Numbered from the stretch's first letter, positions 38,217-47,663 are shown. The stretch is 64,000 nt of DNA from Massilia agri (GCF_024753255.1 NZ_JANUHA010000003.1:367188-431187); one strand, 5' to 3'. Numbers and translations: made by a program. Notes: generated from the letters alone by a model not told the origin.

Positions 38217-39329
38217 TTATGTTCTCAACACCGCACCGTCCGCGCACACCAGGGTCGCGCGCACGATCTCGTCCTCGCGGTCGATCGTGAACTTGTCTTC
38301 CTTGTCGATCACCAGCTTGAGGAAGTCCAGCACATTGCGCGCATACAGGGCCGATGCATCGGCCGGGACCAGGGCAGCCAGGTTCGGTTCGCCGATGATG
38401 TGCACGCCGTGCTTGAGCACGGTGCGGTTCAGTTCCGTCAGCGGGCAGTTGCCGCCCTGCTCGATCGCCATGTCGACGATCACCGAGCCGGGCTTCATGG
38501 CGCGTACGGTATCCTCGCCAATCAGCACCGGCGCCTTGCGGCCCGGGATCAGGGCGGTGGTGATGATGATGTCGGCGAGTTTCGCCCGCTCGTGCACGAG
38601 CGCCGCCTGGCGCTGCATCCAGGCGGCCGGCATCGGCCGCGCGTAGCCGCCGGCGCCTTGGGCGATCTCGCGTTCCTCGTCGGTTTCGTAAGGGACGTCG
38701 ATGAACTTGGCGCCCAGCGACTCGACCTGTTCCTTCACCGGCGGGCGCACGTCGGAGGCCTCGATCACGGCGCCGAGGCGCTTGGCGGTGGCGATCGCCT
38801 GCAGGCCGGCCACGCCCACGCCCATGATCAGGACGCGCGCCGCCTTCACGGTGCCGGCGGCCGTCATCAGCATGGGCATGAAGCGCCCGTAGGTGTTCGC
38901 GGCCAGCATCACGGCCTTGTAGCCGGCGATGTTCGCCTGGCTCGAGAGCACGTCCATCGACTGGGCGCGCGTGATGCGCGGCGCGGCTTCCAGTGCGAAC
39001 GCGGTGAGGCCTGCACCGGCCAAGGCCGCGAGGTTCTCGGCATCGAAGGGATTGAGCATGCCGACCAGCACGCTGCCGGTACGCATGCGGGCGCGTTCTT
39101 CGGCATCGGGGCTGCGTACCTTGAGCACCATGTCGGCGCCAAAGGCGGTGGCGGTGTCGACGATGGTGGCGCCGGCCGCTTCATACGCGGCATCCGGGCA
39201 GGCGGCTCGCAGGCCGGCGCCCGCTTCCACCAGTACCTGGTGGCGCGCGGCCAGTTTCTTGACGGTTTCGGGAGTTGCAGCGACGCGGGTCTCGCCCGGC
39301 CTGGTCTCGGCCGGTATGCCAATTCTCAT
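38217..39329 (-). CDS. pntAA: NAD(P) transhydrogenase subunit alpha part 1 (NAD-binding)
   Basis: The 370-residue soluble subunit starts [20 protein letters not shown] and has the alanine dehydrogenase/PntA fold. The NAD-binding motif is [19 protein letters not shown] and the [15 protein letters not shown] segment follows. It binds NAD(H) at the cytoplasmic face of the complex. AAGGAGGGA is a strong ribosome site before the ATG at 39329. It is the first gene of pntAA-pntAB-pntB-DUF7661. Confidence 0.96.
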   Translation of the reverse strand: MRIGIPAETRPGETRVAATPETVKKLAARHQVLVEAGAGLRAACPDAAYEAAGATIVDTATAFGADMVLKVRSPDAEERARMRTGSVLVGMLNPFDAENLAALAGAGLTAFALEAAPRITRAQSMDVLSSQANIAGYKAVMLAANTYGRFMPMLMTAAGTVKAARVLIMGVGVAGLQAIATAKRLGAVIEASDVRPPVKEQVESLGAKFIDVPYETDEEREIAQGAGGYARPMPAAWMQRQAALVHERAKLADIIITTALIPGRKAPVLIGEDTVRAMKPGSVIVDMAIEQGGNCPLTELNRTVLKHGVHIIGEPNLAALVPADASALYARNVLDFLKLVIDKEDKFTIDREDEIVRATLVCADGAVLRT

Positions 39330-39345
39330 GAAAATCCCTCCTTCA

Positions 39346-39362
39346 GTGGACAGACTGTCCAC
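39346..39362. promoter_or_regulatory. Perfect 17-nt palindrome upstream of pntAA
   Basis: GTGGACAG-A-CTGTCCAC is an exact 8+1+8 palindrome located 17 nt upstream of the pntAA start codon, between it and the promoter region. Its symmetry and position fit an operator for a dimeric regulator. I do not recognise the consensus. Confidence 0.5.
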
Positions 39363-39577
39363 AATCTACCATGTAATGACGTCTAATTGCTCGATAACAA
39401 ATACTAAAAAGCCAATATTCGATTCTGGCGGAAAGGGGGACGTGGAGCCAGCGAGACGGCCTGCTTGTTTGCACTAGATCAAGGCCATTTAACGACAGGC
39501 AAGCGCACCGGAGGGGCATGGATGAGCAGAGGTGCCCGCTGTCAAGGTAGAATACCGGCTCATTTTCAAGGATGCGC

Positions 39578-40060
39578 ATGACCGATATCTTCAAACCATC
39601 CGTGACCGTCGCCGCGATCATCGAACGCGATGGCCGTTTCCTGCTGATCGAGGAAGAGACGAGCGAAGGCGTGAAACTGAACCAGCCGGCGGGCCACCTC
39701 GATCCGCACGAGTCGCTCGAGCAGGCGGTGGTACGCGAGGCGCTGGAGGAAACCGCGCACGAATTCATCCCCACGGGCCTGGTCGGCATGTACATGTCGC
39801 GCTACCACTCGAAGTCGCGCGGCACCGACGTCACCTACCTGCGCTTCACCTTCTGCGGCCACGCCGGCCGCGAACTCGACCAGCCGCTCGACGACGGCAT
39901 CCTGCGCACCCTGTGGATGACGCGCGACGAAATCGCCGCCACCGCCGAACGCCACCGCAGCCCGATCGTGCTGCAGTGCGTGGACGACTACCTGGCCGGC
40001 AAGCGCACCGAACTGAATTTGCTGTACACCCACCCCTCCGTGTTCGAGGGCGGGATCTAA
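39578..40060 (+). CDS. nudJ: Nudix hydrolase, NudJ-type (phosphatase next to mnmA)
   Basis: The 160-residue protein has the Nudix box [20 protein letters not shown] (G-x5-E-x7-RE-x2-EE-x-G type, with Ala for the last Gly region), preceded by [23 protein letters not shown]. This is close to E. coli NudJ, which hydrolyses nucleoside di/triphosphates and HMP-pyrophosphate. E. coli nudJ also lies directly before mnmA. I prefer the ATG at 39578, because AAGGA lies at proper spacing; an in-frame ATG at 39572 would overlap that site. Confidence 0.9.
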   Translation: MTDIFKPSVTVAAIIERDGRFLLIEEETSEGVKLNQPAGHLDPHESLEQAVVREALEETAHEFIPTGLVGMYMSRYHSKSRGTDVTYLRFTFCGHAGRELDQPLDDGILRTLWMTRDEIAATAERHRSPIVLQCVDDYLAGKRTELNLLYTHPSVFEGGI

Positions 40061-40076
40061 AGATAACGGAACTGAA

Positions 40077-41180
40077 ATGAGCAAGAAAAAAGTCGTGATC
40101 GGGATGTCGGGCGGTGTCGACTCCTCGGTCGCGGCGTGGATGCTGAAGGAACAGGGCTACGAAGTCATCGGCCTGTTCATGAAGAACTGGGAAGACGACG
40201 ACGACTCGGAATACTGCTCGACGCGCCAGGACTGGATCGACGCGGCCAGCGTGGCCGACGTGGTCGGCGTGGACATCGAGGCGGTCAACTTCGCCGCCGA
40301 GTACAAGGACCGCGTGTTCGCGGAATTCCTGCGCGAGTACCAGGCCGGCCGTACGCCGAATCCGGACGTGCTGTGCAATGCCGAGATCAAGTTCAAGGCC
40401 TTCCTCGACCATGCAATGAAGCTGGGCGCCGACCTGATCGCGACCGGCCACTACGCGCGCGTGCGCGAGAACGACGGCCGCTTCGAGCTTCTAAAGGCGT
40501 TCGATCACACCAAGGATCAAAGTTACTTCCTGCACCGCCTGAACCAGGCCCAGCTCTCGAAGTCGCTGTTCCCGCTGGGCGAGATCCCGAAGACGGAGGT
40601 GCGGAAAATCGCCGAACGCCTGCAGCTGCCCAACGCGCAGAAGAAGGACTCGACCGGCATCTGCTTCATCGGCGAGCGCCCTTTCCGCGAGTTCCTGAAC
40701 CGCTACCTCTCGCACAAGCCGGGCCCGATGAAACTGGACGACGGCACCGTGGTGGGCGAGCACATCGGCCTGTCCTTCTATACGCTGGGCCAGCGCAAGG
40801 GCATCGGCATCGGCGGCCTGAAGTCGCACAAGAACGCGGACGGCACCAGCGAGCCCTGGTTCGTGGCGCGCAAGGACGTCGCCACCAATACGCTCTACAT
40901 CGTGCAGGGGCACGATCACCCCTGGCTGCTTTCCTCGCGCCTGGAAGCAGGCCAGGCCAGCTGGATCGCGGGCGAAGCCCCGAGCCCGCGCCTGCTGTCG
41001 GCCAAGACCCGCTATCGCCAGGCCGATGTGGCCTGCACCGTGCAGGCCGATGGGCTGGAGCGTTTCGCGCTCGATTTCACGGATCCGCAATGGGCCGTGA
41101 CGCCGGGACAGTCGGCCGTGCTCTACGACGGCGACGTGTGCCTGGGTGGCGGCATCATCGACGTCAACACCGCCATCTGA
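40077..41180 (+). CDS. mnmA: tRNA-specific 2-thiouridylase MnmA
   Basis: The 367-residue protein has the PP-loop ATP-binding motif [12 protein letters not shown] (residues 9-20), LFMKNWED, and the two catalytic cysteines C100 (NPDVLCN) and C196 (STGICFIGE). It forms 2-thiouridine at U34 of tRNAs for Lys, Glu and Gln using sulfur relayed by TusE-type proteins. It starts 16 nt after nudJ and is followed by a REP doublet. Confidence 0.97.
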   Translation: MSKKKVVIGMSGGVDSSVAAWMLKEQGYEVIGLFMKNWEDDDDSEYCSTRQDWIDAASVADVVGVDIEAVNFAAEYKDRVFAEFLREYQAGRTPNPDVLCNAEIKFKAFLDHAMKLGADLIATGHYARVRENDGRFELLKAFDHTKDQSYFLHRLNQAQLSKSLFPLGEIPKTEVRKIAERLQLPNAQKKDSTGICFIGERPFREFLNRYLSHKPGPMKLDDGTVVGEHIGLSFYTLGQRKGIGIGGLKSHKNADGTSEPWFVARKDVATNTLYIVQGHDHPWLLSSRLEAGQASWIAGEAPSPRLLSAKTRYRQADVACTVQADGLERFALDFTDPQWAVTPGQSAVLYDGDVCLGGGIIDVNTAI

Positions 41181-41183
41181 TTT

Positions 41184-41318
41184 CGTAGGGTGGTCGGCTC
41201 TGCCGACCGCGCGTTCAACCAGCGTGGAAATGGCCGAGACGCGTCAATTCACCTTGTAGTTGAACGCGCGGACGGGAATCTAGTCCACTGGACTAGATTC
41301 CCCCGTCCACCCTACAGG
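41184..41318. repeat. REP-like doublet, family 1
   Basis: CGTAGGGTGGTCGGC-tct-GCCGACCGCGCGTTCAAC at 41184-41219 faces an inverted copy from about 41260 to 41317. The second stem is GGACGGG...CCCGTCC with an inner ATCTAGTCC/GGACTAGAT extension. The two copies are 40 nt apart, like the doublet at 58012. It lies exactly in the gap between the convergent mnmA and GAF-EAL genes. Confidence 0.8.
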
Positions 41319-41319
41319 T

Positions 41320-43080
41320 TCAACGGCATGCCAGCCACTCGGCCAGCGCCCCCGCCGCCATCGGCTTCCCGTATAAATACCCCTGCGCCTCGTCGCAGCC
41401 AGCCTCGCGCAGCAACTGCGCCACGCTTTCCGTCTCCACGCCCTCGCCCACCACGCGGTGGCCCAGGTCGTGCGACAGCTTGATCATCGCCGTGACGAGC
41501 GACAGCGTGCGTTCGTCGTTCCCGATGCCGCGCACGAAAGACTGGTCGATCTTGACCACGTCGGCCGGCATCTCCTGCAAATAGGCCAGGCTGCTGTAGC
41601 CGGTGCCGAAGTCGTCGATCGCGATCTTCACGCCGGCCGCGGCCAGGCGCGCCATGGTGTCCTGGGCCGCCTTGGGTTTGCGCATCAGGGCGCTCTCGGT
41701 CAGTTCCAGCGCCAGGCTGGCGGGGTCGAGCGCGTGGCGCTGCAGGCCGTCCAGCACGCGCTCGCAGAAGTCCGGTTCTTCCAGGTTGACGGCCGAGACG
41801 TTGACCGCCACCTGCAGGGCCACGCCTTCCTTGCGCCAGGCGGCCAGCTGGCGCATCGCCGCCGCCAGGACCCATTCGGTGGTGGCGCGCGCGAGCGAGG
41901 TGCTTTCGACGATGGGGATGAATTCTGCCGGCGAGATGAAGCCTTCCTCGGCATGGGTCCAGCGCAGCAGGGCTTCCACGCCATGGCAGGCGCCGCCTTG
42001 CAGGTCGACCTTGGGCTGGAACACGAGATGCAGCTCGCCCGGCTGCTGCAAGGCGCGTCCGAATTCGCCGATCAGCCAGAAGCGGCGCCGGTAGGCCGCG
42101 TCCTGCTCTGGCGAGTAGACGCGCAGGCCCGACTCTGCGCCGAGCGCGTCGTGGGTGGCGCTGTGCAGGTTGCGCAGGATGTCGAGCGGCGCGTCCTGGC
42201 CCACCGCGAAGCGCGCCAGGCCGGCGGTGGTGGTCGTGATGAAGCGCGCGCCGCCGGCGGGAGCGCGCTCGCCGAGCCAGGCCAGCAGGGTGCCGCTGAA
42301 GCGCACCAGCGAGGCGCCCCGCGGGGCGACGAAGGCGAAATCCGTGGTGCCCACGTGGTAGACCTTGCCGCCGTCGGCCAGCTGGCGCAACGCCGGCACC
42401 GCCGCGCGCACGATCTCGTCCAGGTGGGCACTGCCCATCACGCGCATGGCGTCGCTCAGTTCTCCCGGACTGGCCAGGCTCACCAGCGCGGCCAGCCGCA
42501 TCTCTCCAACCGTCTCGGCCAGGGCGAGATCGCGCACGTCGCTGACGAACTGGTTCCGGTTGGGCAGGCCGCTGATCGGGTCGACCCGGCCGAGCGCATG
42601 CTGCAGCTCGATCTGCGCCATCACCATCGCCGCCAGGTCCTGCAAGGCCGCGCGGTCGGCATCGCTCACGGCGCGCGGTTCGAGGCCGAGCACGCACAGC
42701 GCTCCCAGGCGGTGGCCCGACTTGGTCGTCAGGGGCGCGCCCAGGTAGAAGCGGATGCCGCTCCCGGCCAGCGGGCTGTCGCGGAAGCACGCGTCCTCCA
42801 GCAGGTCCGGCACCGCCAGCACCTCGCCGCTTTCGGCCACCGCCGCGCAGGGCGCCTTCAGGCGCGGGATCTGGCTGTGCGCCACCCCCACCTTCGACTT
42901 GAACCACTGGCGGTCGGCGTCGGTCAGCGACACCGCCGCGATCGGCAGCTGGAACAGCTGCGCCGCCATGCGCGTGATGCGGTCGTAGGCCTCGCTCGGC
43001 GCCGTGTCCAGCAATTCCAGCTGGCGCAGCGCCTCCAGGCGGCCGGCTTCCGCCAGATGGGGTTCGTACGGTGAGTTCAT
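41320..43080 (-). CDS. GAF - degenerate GGDEF - EAL protein (cyclic di-GMP phosphodiesterase)
   Basis: The 586-residue cytoplasmic protein has an N-terminal GAF domain (ELLDTAPSEAYDRITRMAAQLF, DRQWFKSKVG, YLGAPLTTKSGHRLGALCVL). A GGDEF domain follows that starts DPISGLPNRNQF but has lost the GGDEF active site (VYHVGTTDFAFVA). The EAL domain looks intact (EALLRW, NVSAVNL, ELTES, DDFGTGYSSLAYL, KIDQSFV, GEGVET). It should therefore degrade cyclic di-GMP, with the GGDEF-like part perhaps binding GTP. I chose the ATG at 43080; the longer frame lacks support. Confidence 0.9.
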   Translation of the reverse strand: MNSPYEPHLAEAGRLEALRQLELLDTAPSEAYDRITRMAAQLFQLPIAAVSLTDADRQWFKSKVGVAHSQIPRLKAPCAAVAESGEVLAVPDLLEDACFRDSPLAGSGIRFYLGAPLTTKSGHRLGALCVLGLEPRAVSDADRAALQDLAAMVMAQIELQHALGRVDPISGLPNRNQFVSDVRDLALAETVGEMRLAALVSLASPGELSDAMRVMGSAHLDEIVRAAVPALRQLADGGKVYHVGTTDFAFVAPRGASLVRFSGTLLAWLGERAPAGGARFITTTTAGLARFAVGQDAPLDILRNLHSATHDALGAESGLRVYSPEQDAAYRRRFWLIGEFGRALQQPGELHLVFQPKVDLQGGACHGVEALLRWTHAEEGFISPAEFIPIVESTSLARATTEWVLAAAMRQLAAWRKEGVALQVAVNVSAVNLEEPDFCERVLDGLQRHALDPASLALELTESALMRKPKAAQDTMARLAAAGVKIAIDDFGTGYSSLAYLQEMPADVVKIDQSFVRGIGNDERTLSLVTAMIKLSHDLGHRVVGEGVETESVAQLLREAGCDEAQGYLYGKPMAAGALAEWLACR

Positions 43081-43263
43081 GGCAGGCCCTTGGGGGTCGC
43101 ACGCTCGACGGCGCACGAATTTATCGGAATTGACGATTATAACCGGGAAGACAGGGCGAAATAATGCAGTCCTTCAATTATATTGCGCAGAAACCACGCA
43201 AATTCATCAAATAGCCTGCCATATCGAGTAGAATCCTTCCACTCTTTTTGACTGATCGACCAC

Positions 43264-43974
43264 ATGTCCACCACCGACGATCCGATCCTGACCACGCGCG
43301 ATGCCGCCGAGCTGCTGGGCGTGGCCGTCAGTACCGTCCAGCTCTGGATGGAGAGCGGCGCCCTGCCGGCCTGGAAGACGCCGGGCGGACACCGGCGCGT
43401 GCGCCTGAGCGCCGTGCTGGCGCTGCGCCGGCAGCGCGACGGGACGGCGCCGGACGCCGGGAGCGCGTACTACCGTCCGGAAGGGACGGCGCCTTGCCCG
43501 CCGGCGGAGAAGGAGTCGCAGCGCCTGGCGGCGCTGGCCGAATCGCGGCTGCTGGACTCGCCCGCCGAAGAGGTGTTCGACCGCCTGGTGCGGCTGGCCG
43601 CGCAGACCACCGACTGCCCGATCGCCCTGGTCACGCTGCTCACCCCGCAGCGCCAGTGGTTCAAGGCGCGCGTCGGCATCGACATCAGCGAGACGCCGCG
43701 CGAATGGTCGTTCTGCAGCCATGCGCTGGCCGCGGGCGGCGCCTTCGTGGTGGGGGATGCGGCGAATGACCCGCGCTTCGCCGCCAACCCGCTGGTGGTG
43801 GGCGAACCGCATATCCGCTTCTATGCCGGGGTGCCGCTGGAAGATGGCGAGGGCCTCCTGCTGGGCACCCTGTGCGTGCTCGACCGCGAGCCGCGCCGGC
43901 TGCGCGAGCGCGAGCTGCGCGCCCTGCGCGAACTGGCCGCGATCGCGTCCGAGGAAATACAGCGTCGGCGTTAG
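43264..43974 (+). CDS. Helix-turn-helix (MerR/excisionase-like) - GAF protein
   Basis: The 236-residue protein begins with a MerR/SinI-type helix-turn-helix (LTTRDAAELLGVAVSTVQLWMESG, KTPGGHRRV). A GAF domain follows with the same subfamily landmarks as the divergent neighbour (LAESRLLDSPAEEVFDRLV, RQWFKARVGIDISETP, FCSHAL, RFYAGVPLEDGEG, GTLCVLDREPR). It may be a small-ligand-sensing DNA-binding regulator, perhaps of the neighbouring GAF-EAL gene 184 nt away. Its stop overlaps the stop of the receiver gene by 3 nt in convergent fashion. Confidence 0.82.
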   Translation: MSTTDDPILTTRDAAELLGVAVSTVQLWMESGALPAWKTPGGHRRVRLSAVLALRRQRDGTAPDAGSAYYRPEGTAPCPPAEKESQRLAALAESRLLDSPAEEVFDRLVRLAAQTTDCPIALVTLLTPQRQWFKARVGIDISETPREWSFCSHALAAGGAFVVGDAANDPRFAANPLVVGEPHIRFYAGVPLEDGEGLLLGTLCVLDREPRRLRERELRALRELAAIASEEIQRRR

Positions 43975-44381
43975 CCGCCGGCCGCACCGCCCGCGCCGCC
44001 GCCTGCCTGCTGCTTGCGCACCACCGCGATCACGGTGTTGCGGATGGTCTTGAGCACGGCGTCGGCCTTGAAGGGCTTGACGATGAAGCCATGCACGCCG
44101 CGCGCGACGGATGCCTGGATGGTGGGCGCGTCGAGCGTGCCCGACACCATGAAGATCATGGCTTTCGGCAGGTGGGTGCGCAATTCCTCGACCACCTGGC
44201 TGCCGTCTTCCACCTGTTCGCGTGCGATGCAGACGATCTGCGGGCGGTGCTTCATCGCGAGCACGTAGCCGGCATGGCCCGTATGCGTCTGGCCGACGAC
44301 GTCGTAGCCGCCGTCCTGCAGCACGGTATTGAGCAGGCCGCGCGAAATCGCGCTGCCGTCGACGATTACAGCCTTGAGCAT
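43971..44381 (-). CDS. Receiver-like protein lacking the phospho-acceptor aspartate
   Basis: The 136-residue protein has a CheY-like fold (VIVDGSAISRGLL, FMVSGT, GVHGFIVKPF) with the early Asp (D8), the Ser/Thr and the Lys positions kept. The phospho-acceptor position, aligned by its spacing to the following Asp-Gly (D59-G60), is Ile52 in VCIAREQVEDG, not Asp. A Gly/Ala-rich tail follows. It is probably a phosphorylation-independent interaction module. No kinase gene is adjacent. The family is clear; the missing Asp rests on my alignment by eye. Confidence 0.85.
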   Translation of the reverse strand: MLKAVIVDGSAISRGLLNTVLQDGGYDVVGQTHTGHAGYVLAMKHRPQIVCIAREQVEDGSQVVEELRTHLPKAMIFMVSGTLDAPTIQASVARGVHGFIVKPFKADAVLKTIRNTVIAVVRKQQAGGGAGGAAGG

Positions 44382-44403
44382 CGGCTCATTCCCTTCATCT
44401 TGT

Positions 44404-45189
44404 TCAATGCGCCTCCCAGGCCAGCATGTTCCAGCTCACGCCCAGGCGCAGGTCGGTTCTCAAGTGCACCAGGCGGCGCGAGATCTCCAGTATCTCACGC
44501 TCGGCGCGCAGCCTCTCCCCCAGCGGCGTCTTGAGGATGCCGGCGCCGGCGACCACGGCGTCCAGGCTGCCGTAGGCATTGAGCAGGCGCGCCGCCGTCT
44601 TCATGCCGATCTTCGAGACGCCCGGGACGCCGTCGGTGGGGTCGCCCATCAGGGACAGCAGGTCGTGCAGCAGCTCGGGCGCCACGCCGAAGCGCGCGCG
44701 CACCCAGGCGTCGTCGTGCCACTCGTTCTTGAAATGGTCCCAGACCAGGGCGCCGTGCGCGATCAGGACGTGCAGGTCCTTGTCGGTGGTGGCGACGATG
44801 GCTTCGCCCCGCCCTTCGTTCAGCCAGCGCATCACGCCGGTGGCGATCACGTCGTCGGCCTCGACCCCGGGCAGGGACACCACCTGCACGCCCGCCTTGC
44901 GCAGGCGCTCGTGGAATTCCGGCAGCGCCTCGCGCAGCGGCGCGGGCATGGCGGCGCGGCCTTCGCGGTAGCGCGGGTAGAGTTCGTGGCGCCAGTTCGG
45001 GCCGCCATAGTCGAAGGCGGCCAGCACATGGGTCGGCGCATGCACCTCGAGCACGTTGCGGAAGGACGAGAAGGCGTGGCGCAGCGCGATCCCGGCCTTC
45101 AGGTCGGAATCCGGCTCGGGACTGGCCTCGTAGACGCGGCGCACGATGTTCAGGCCATCGATCGCGAGCAGCTTGCCCGGTTTGCTCAT
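44404..45189 (-). CDS. Stand-alone 5'-3' exonuclease / flap endonuclease (PolA N-terminal / Xni-like)
   Basis: The 261-residue protein has the FEN/5'-nuclease fold: LLAIDGLNIVRRVYE, the arch region YREGRAAMP, acidic metal-site motifs VEADDVIATG and VATTDKDLHVL, and a helix-hairpin-helix (DPTDGVPGVSKIGMKTAA). It resembles E. coli Xni (ExoIX) and the N-terminal domain of DNA polymerase I. A role in flap removal or DNA repair is inferred. I chose the ATG at 45189; the open frame upstream has no start with a ribosome site. Confidence 0.88.
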   Translation of the reverse strand: MSKPGKLLAIDGLNIVRRVYEASPEPDSDLKAGIALRHAFSSFRNVLEVHAPTHVLAAFDYGGPNWRHELYPRYREGRAAMPAPLREALPEFHERLRKAGVQVVSLPGVEADDVIATGVMRWLNEGRGEAIVATTDKDLHVLIAHGALVWDHFKNEWHDDAWVRARFGVAPELLHDLLSLMGDPTDGVPGVSKIGMKTAARLLNAYGSLDAVVAGAGILKTPLGERLRAEREILEISRRLVHLRTDLRLGVSWNMLAWEAH

Positions 45190-45257
45190 GATGCTGTGTG
45201 CTGGGTGGCTTGGAAACCGCACATGATAAACCGGGCGGCTCCGCGGGAAAAGAATAG

Positions 45258-45929
45258 TCAGCTTGCGTAGTCGTACCTGCCGCCTCGCTCCAGCGCGCGC
45301 CCGTAGGCCGGGCGCGCATGAATCTTCCGCAGGAACTCCGCCAGGCGCGGATACTGGCTGCCCAGCCCGCCGCGCGAAGCCGCCGCTTCCAGCGCAAAAC
45401 TCATCTGGATGTCGGCTGCGCTGAATTCGCCGCCCGCGAACCATTCCGACTTGCCCAGTTCCGCTTCCAGGAAATCCAGCTGGCTGCGGATGTTCGGATT
45501 GACAAAGCCCTCCTTGACCTTGCGCGCGATGGCGCGGGCGATCGGCTTCGCGAAGAAGGGCATGGGGCCGTTCTCGACCTTGTCGAACACCAGCTTCATC
45601 AGGAGCGGCGACATGGCCGAGCCTTCGGCGAAGTGCAGGAAGTAGGTGTAGCGCAGGCGTTCCGGCGTGCCGGCGGCCGGCAGCAGGCGTCCGTTGCCGT
45701 AGCGGCCGACCAGGTACTCGACGATGGCGCCGGATTCCGCCACCACCAGTTCACCGTCGCTGATCACCGGGGACTTTCCGAGCGGATGCACGGCCTTCAG
45801 TTCGGGCGGCGCCAGCATGGTCTTCGGATCGCGCTGGTATTTCTTGATCTCGTAGTCCAGGCCCAGCTCCTCGAGCAGCCACAGGATGCGCTGCGAGCGC
45901 GAATTGTTCAGGTGATGGACGACGATCAT
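45258..45929 (-). CDS. Glutathione S-transferase family protein
   Basis: The 223-residue protein has a thioredoxin-like N-terminal domain (IVVHHLNNSRSQRILWLLEEL, HPLGKSPVI, VAESGAIVEYL) and a helical C-terminal domain ending EFLRKIHARPAYGRALERGG. The SRSQR segment holds the likely glutathione-activating Ser. It belongs to the bacterial GST/GstB group; the substrate cannot be predicted. I chose the ATG at 45929, since the residues before it in the open frame are not GST-like. Confidence 0.88.
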   Translation of the reverse strand: MIVVHHLNNSRSQRILWLLEELGLDYEIKKYQRDPKTMLAPPELKAVHPLGKSPVISDGELVVAESGAIVEYLVGRYGNGRLLPAAGTPERLRYTYFLHFAEGSAMSPLLMKLVFDKVENGPMPFFAKPIARAIARKVKEGFVNPNIRSQLDFLEAELGKSEWFAGGEFSAADIQMSFALEAAASRGGLGSQYPRLAEFLRKIHARPAYGRALERGGRYDYAS

Positions 45930-46048
45930 GGCGGGTCTTGGCGGAATTGAACGGTCCGCCAGCTTACCATGTTGCGTGCTTGCCAACAGTGGCATGTTCG
46001 GTGCGTGCCCGCACGAAAGCGCCAGGCGGGCCGGGGTATGGTGCGTCC

Positions 46049-46939
46049 ATGAGCGGATCGGTCTACATCGGCATTTCCGGCTGGCGCTACGTGCCGTGGC
46101 GCGGCAAGTTCTATCCTCCCGGCCTGGCCCAGCACCGCGAGCTGGAATACGCCGCCACCCAGTTGCCCAGCATCGAGATCAACGGCTCCTTCTATTCCCT
46201 GCAGCGCCCTTCCAGCTATGCCGCCTGGCATGCCGCCACCCCGCCCGGCTTCGTGTTCGCCGTGAAGGGCAACCGCTTCCTCACCCATATGCTCAAGCTG
46301 CGCGACATCGAGGGGCCGCTGGCCAACGTGCTGGCCTCGGGCGTGTTCGCGCTGAAGGAAAAGCTCGGTCCCTTCCTGTGGCAGTTCCCGCCGATGATGA
46401 AATTCGAGCCCGAGCGCTTCGAGCACTTCCTGTCGCTGCTGCCGCAGGACACCGACGCCGCGCTCGAACGCGCACTGCAGTACCAGCCGCGCATGGAAGG
46501 CAAGGTCTCGCTCGAGGCCGGGCCCAGGCGGCCGATGCGGCACGCGGTCGAGATCCGCCACGAGAGTTTCATGGACCCTGCCTTCATCGCCATGCTGCGC
46601 CGTTACAAGGTGGCGCTGGTGGTGGCCGATACCGCGGGACGCTGGCCCCTGGCCGAGGACGTGACGGCCGATTTCGTCTATATCCGCCTGCACGGCGACC
46701 AGGAGCTGTACGCGAGCGGCTACGGGGATGAGGCGATCGCGGCCTGGGCGGGGCGCATCCATGCCTGGCGCCATGGGCGGCAGCCGGAAGAGGCGCGCCT
46801 GATCTCGGCGACGGCGCCGCCGCGAAAAAAGGCACGCGACGTGTACTGCTACTTCGACAACGACATCAAGGTGCATGCGCCCTACGATGCCCAGCGCCTG
46901 ATCAAGGCCGTGGCCGATTTGTCGGGAACGGGGTCCTAG
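46049..46939 (+). CDS. DUF72 (YecE-type) protein
   Basis: The 296-residue protein is a DUF72/YecE family TIM-barrel-like protein, with GISGWRYVPWRGKFYPPGL, FYSLQRPSSYAAWHAATPPGF, LWQFPP and the C-terminal YCYFDNDIKVHAPYDA. The function of the family is not established. I chose the ATG at 46049. It is divergent from the GST gene across 119 nt. Confidence 0.92.
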   Translation: MSGSVYIGISGWRYVPWRGKFYPPGLAQHRELEYAATQLPSIEINGSFYSLQRPSSYAAWHAATPPGFVFAVKGNRFLTHMLKLRDIEGPLANVLASGVFALKEKLGPFLWQFPPMMKFEPERFEHFLSLLPQDTDAALERALQYQPRMEGKVSLEAGPRRPMRHAVEIRHESFMDPAFIAMLRRYKVALVVADTAGRWPLAEDVTADFVYIRLHGDQELYASGYGDEAIAAWAGRIHAWRHGRQPEEARLISATAPPRKKARDVYCYFDNDIKVHAPYDAQRLIKAVADLSGTGS

Positions 46940-46980
46940 TTCTACGGTCTATCTCTGCATTGCCCACCGAGGAGCTCATC

Positions 46981-47370
46981 ATGATTCTGCGTGTCAGTTT
47001 CGCTGCCGTTCTTGCCGCCCTTGCCCTCTTCCTGTCCGGCTTCGCCTTCGCCGATGCCCCGCCACTCAAGGCCGCGAACGGCATGCTGGTCGACTCCGCC
47101 GGCATGGCCGTCTACACCTACGACAAGGACGAAGCCGGCAGCGGCAAGAGCAATTGTGTCGGTGTTTGCGCCAGAAACTGGCCACCTGTAAAAGCGCCGG
47201 CCGGCACGCTGGCGGAACCCTGGTCCATCGTCACGCGCGAGGACGGCAGCAAGCAGCTGGCCCACCGGGGCAAGCCGCTGTATACCTTTATCAAGGACAA
47301 GAATGCCGGGGACAAGACCGGCGACGGGGTCGGCGGCGCCTGGCATGTGGTGGAGGTGCCGGCGCGCTGA
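46981..47370 (+). CDS. Secreted protein with Lipoprotein_15-type repeat (PF03640-like)
   Basis: The 129-residue protein has a Sec signal peptide (MILRVSFAAVLAALALFLSG, cleavage after FAFA). A single domain with MLVDSAGMAVYTYDKDEAGSGKSNC, CARNWPPVKAP and GKPLYTFIKDKNAGDKTGDG follows. The pattern matches the secreted repeat of unknown function found in many periplasmic proteins. The two cysteines (SNCVGVC) may form a disulfide. A GAGGAG site precedes the ATG. Confidence 0.88.
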   Translation: MILRVSFAAVLAALALFLSGFAFADAPPLKAANGMLVDSAGMAVYTYDKDEAGSGKSNCVGVCARNWPPVKAPAGTLAEPWSIVTREDGSKQLAHRGKPLYTFIKDKNAGDKTGDGVGGAWHVVEVPAR

Positions 47371-47385
47371 GCGCCGGGGCCGGCA

Positions 47386-47649
47386 TCAGCGGCGCGGATG
47401 GATCTGGATGACCTTGCCTTTGCCGGATGGCGGCGTGGGTTCGGATGGGCCACAGCTGTTGCATCCCGAGCCGCAGCCACTGCCGCAGCTCGCGGTGGCG
47501 TCCAGCCATTTCACCAGCCAGCGGCTGGCGCGCCCGCCCCTGGACAGGCGCCCTGCCAGCGCATGGCGCCAGCGCTCGGGCAGGTACTTCGCGACCGCGT
47601 ACAGCAGGGCCAGCGCGACGATGATCCCGACGATGATCTCCTGCCACAT
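47386..47649 (-). CDS. Small Cys-rich membrane protein downstream of feoB (FeoC-like position)
   Basis: The 87-residue protein has one N-terminal membrane helix (MWQEIIVGIIVALALLYAVA), an amphipathic basic stretch and a Gly/Cys-rich cluster (SCGSGCGSGCNSCG) before a charged tail. Such FeoB-linked small proteins (DUF6587-like) are frequent in this group of bacteria. The Cys cluster could bind iron or a cluster, but this is inference. It starts 14 nt after the feoB stop and belongs to the feoAB unit. Confidence 0.8.
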   Translation of the reverse strand: MWQEIIVGIIVALALLYAVAKYLPERWRHALAGRLSRGGRASRWLVKWLDATASCGSGCGSGCNSCGPSEPTPPSGKGKVIQIHPRR

Positions 47650-47663
47650 GATCCGTGCTCCTC

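Noticed and set aside
39463..39485. FNR-like half site upstream of nudJ
   Set aside because: Only the ATCAA half is present. The other half does not match TTGAT.
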